This document shows positions 61,946-64,000 of a DNA stretch of 64,000 nt, in pieces. The position numbers were made by a program, and so were the translations under genes. This stretch comes from Sitta carolinensis (lineage: Eukaryota > Chordata > Aves > Passeriformes > Sittidae): assembly GCA_032173965.1 (NCBI GenBank), contig JAVUNC010000004.1, positions 57,101,501 to 57,165,500 on the forward strand, in the 5' to 3' direction. Position 1 is the first letter of the stretch; each line of letters starts with the position of its first letter. The notes beneath the pieces were generated by a model. The model saw only the letters and a program-made list of their open reading frames with translations. It was not told where the DNA came from and did no database searches.

Positions 61946-64000
61946 ATATTTATACAGTACCCATTTTCTCATTTTCATTTCCTTCCCATCCTATGTTGTT
62001 CTGACATCTTAATTTAAATTAAAAACCTTTTCTGAACTGCATTCCCTTCCTCTGTGCTCTATTTTATGTTCTCTTTGATGTGTTGTTCTTTGAATAGTGC
62101 CGCTGATACTTTTCTGCTTATCTGTTTTACCTGATTCAAAACCTCAGAAACTGAAGGCATGACACTTTTGTTCCTAGTCTGCAATAACAACCTGATACTT
62201 GCCACAGTAATCACTGAAGAGCACAATTGCTTCAGAGCTCGATGAAAATCTTGGCAAATAGTTAATGTAACTGTTATATTAAACAGTTAATAGGTTATAG
62301 AAATACCTTCCAGTGTTTGTTTTCTGAGTACCCTTTGGCTTTTTTTTTATTCTACCCTTTAAATATTTTATTCTTCATCTCTTCTACCTCCACCTGTTGT
62401 ATTCTGTTCTCCAAAGCCAGTAAGTTTATTAGGAAGGCATTTCTTTTTCCCTGTCCTATTTGCACAGTCCTGTTTCCTCTTTAAGCACACTGCTTCCCTC
62501 GGTGTTGCCTGGGCTAAGTAAAGGAGGATTTAATGGAATTGCTCAGTGAATTTGGATAGTGCTTTACATTGTTGGTAACTGGGACTAATTTAGGTGTTTG
62601 CTCTATGTCTGTCTGAGCTGAAGGAGTTAAACAGATAAAAGGCTGCTGTCTGGTCTCCTGTGTATGTTTTACTCCTATGGCAATTTTTTACCTTTGTTGA
62701 CATGTGTGTGCCCACCCATTCTTTCTGTCTCTTATTAGGAGAAGGCAGAGCAGTGAGTCAACATGTTTCTGTCTTCTGCTGGGAAATATTAAACTTTCCA
62801 CAAGGCTTCGTGTTGTGAGATAGTAAGGTGAATCATCTATTCCTGTCACCACGACCTGGAAGTTATGTGTGGAAAAAATGCTTCCAAATTCAGCCATTTA
62901 GTTCTGCTTCTGAAAAAAACCCACCTTTTAATCTGTGAGACAGAGGGTACCTGTGTTGGAGCCACCTGTTATAAGCAGACTCTCAAAAAGCCATAGGAGT
63001 GTGTCTCACCACTCAGATAAGGTGTTTCCAACTAAAGGATGAAACAGGAGTGGGACTTCTGTGAGCAGGAAGCACAGGCAATGTGTACCCTGCAACAGGC
63101 AGAAAACCACATCTGTGCTTCAGCCACCCCAGCTACGTGCTCCTCAGCCTGGGTGAGTTGTGATGTGAGCTGCAGAGTGTGGTTGAGAAGATCTGAGGTG
63201 CTGGTCACCTCAGCAGCCTTGGGAATGGCCAGCTGCAGCTGCTTCTTTCTGCTGATGAGGGCTATTGAACACAAAACAAGCTTGCAGAAAGGCAAATGGA
63301 AAGTTCAGAGTCTTAAAATATTTGCTTTTCCCTTCTGTCAGGGTTTTTCACTTCTGGAAGTGAACAGGATATCCCTATGAGATTTGGCTTGTTTGCAGAG
63401 GAAGCGAGTGTCGTGCTCTCTGCAGCATCCTGCACAAGGACAGCAGCTCAGGGGAGGATGAGAAGACAGCTGGGCACAGAATAACCAGAAAAAATTTCGA
63501 ACTGCTGAAGGCCATGAAAAATCTTGTCTCTGTCCTGAGGATTAAATTCACCAGTAAATCCCTCTGGGGCCATTGCTTTTGCTCTTGGGTTTGGAATGGC
63601 TGGGCAGACTGGTCCCTGTTGTCCCGGTAAGGAAGCTTTTCATGAAGGGGCACATGGGCTGGGAAGGGGTTTTATTCTCTGCTCAGTCCATTTGTTGCAC
63701 AGCTACATTGAAGGCTGGCCCAGATAAGATTCAGCAGAGTGGCTTTGAGTGAAGAAAGGGCTCTGCTGCAGATGTATGGGTGCATCTGTTCAGTCTTCAT
63801 GCTGCAGTGGTAATGTTCACTGGGGGTGTGACCTGCTCAGCAGATGCTGCTGTTTTGGAGTAAGCATTAGCATTGATGCCTTACTTACTGCTAGGCTCGA
63901 TCAATGATTTCAGTAATCAGGGAGGAATCAGTGCTTATCTATTAAGATTTCTCAGTAAAGCAAAGTATGACAGACAGATAATAGACATTGAGGTGTAGTG

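Larger units (their letters stand above)
53228..64000. other. Intergenic DNA with ancient LINE relics
   Basis: This part carries the two old CR1 reverse-transcriptase relics (53.8 and 61.6 kb), a clear CR1 tail (58.8 kb), a doubtful one (54.6 kb) and the 57.2 kb hairpin. The stretch 59.2-61.5 kb may hold further, unrecognisably decayed LINE sequence upstream of the 61.6 kb relic, but I cannot show it. Nothing specific is seen from 62 kb to the end. Confidence 0.5.

Noticed and set aside
38121..64000. Exons of IYD, the expected next gene downstream in mammals
   Set aside because: I looked for the nitroreductase-fold motifs and the membrane-anchor start in the listed frames and found none. The gene probably begins beyond the window.

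Overview
The window looks like nuclear DNA of a bird, or at least of a sauropsid. It is AT-rich, almost free of open coding sequence and sparse in repeats. The recognisable mobile DNA is nearly all CR1-type LINE, including several short 3' ends with the usual terminal AATCATAGAAT or TCTATGAT motif. No prokaryotic, organellar or CRISPR-like content is visible.

The only protein-coding gene I can support is the 3' part of PPP1R14C (KEPI), a PKC-activated inhibitor of protein phosphatase 1, on the + strand. Three exons are readable: 26140-26223, 27566-27598 and 36810-36884. They join in frame with consensus AG/GT splice sites and encode the last 63 residues and the stop codon. Exon 1, with the N-terminus and the inhibitory phosphorylation segment, is not here, so it should lie upstream and positions 1-26139 are the 3' part of intron 1. 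The 3' UTR starts at 36885. Its most likely end is just after an AATAAA at 38098, with a possible earlier site at 36954.

Layout: 1-26139 is intron 1, with a CR1 at 961-1925, a GC-rich block at about 2000-2500, T/G-rich tracts at 7.4 and 9.0 kb, a short CR1 at 9.7 kb, a possible CTCF motif at 20.8 kb and a TATA-bearing tandem duplication at 25.4 kb. Then come exon 2, a 1.3 kb intron, the 33-nt exon 3, a 9.2 kb intron with CR1 tails at 29.4 and 35.7 kb, the terminal exon and the 3' UTR. From about 38.1 kb to the end the sequence appears intergenic. It contains degraded CR1 reverse-transcriptase relics at 53.8 and 61.6 kb, another CR1 tail at 58.8 kb, a probable one at 54.6 kb, long A/T homopolymers, a near-perfect hairpin at 57.2 kb and a GC-richer stretch at 48-51.5 kb with a small CpG cluster and two long overlapping antisense open frames. 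In mammals the next gene downstream is IYD; I found no exon of it here.

I see no convincing new biological system. The findings are modest: candidate regulatory sites, small duplications, relics and unexplained open frames, each with a test that could settle it.
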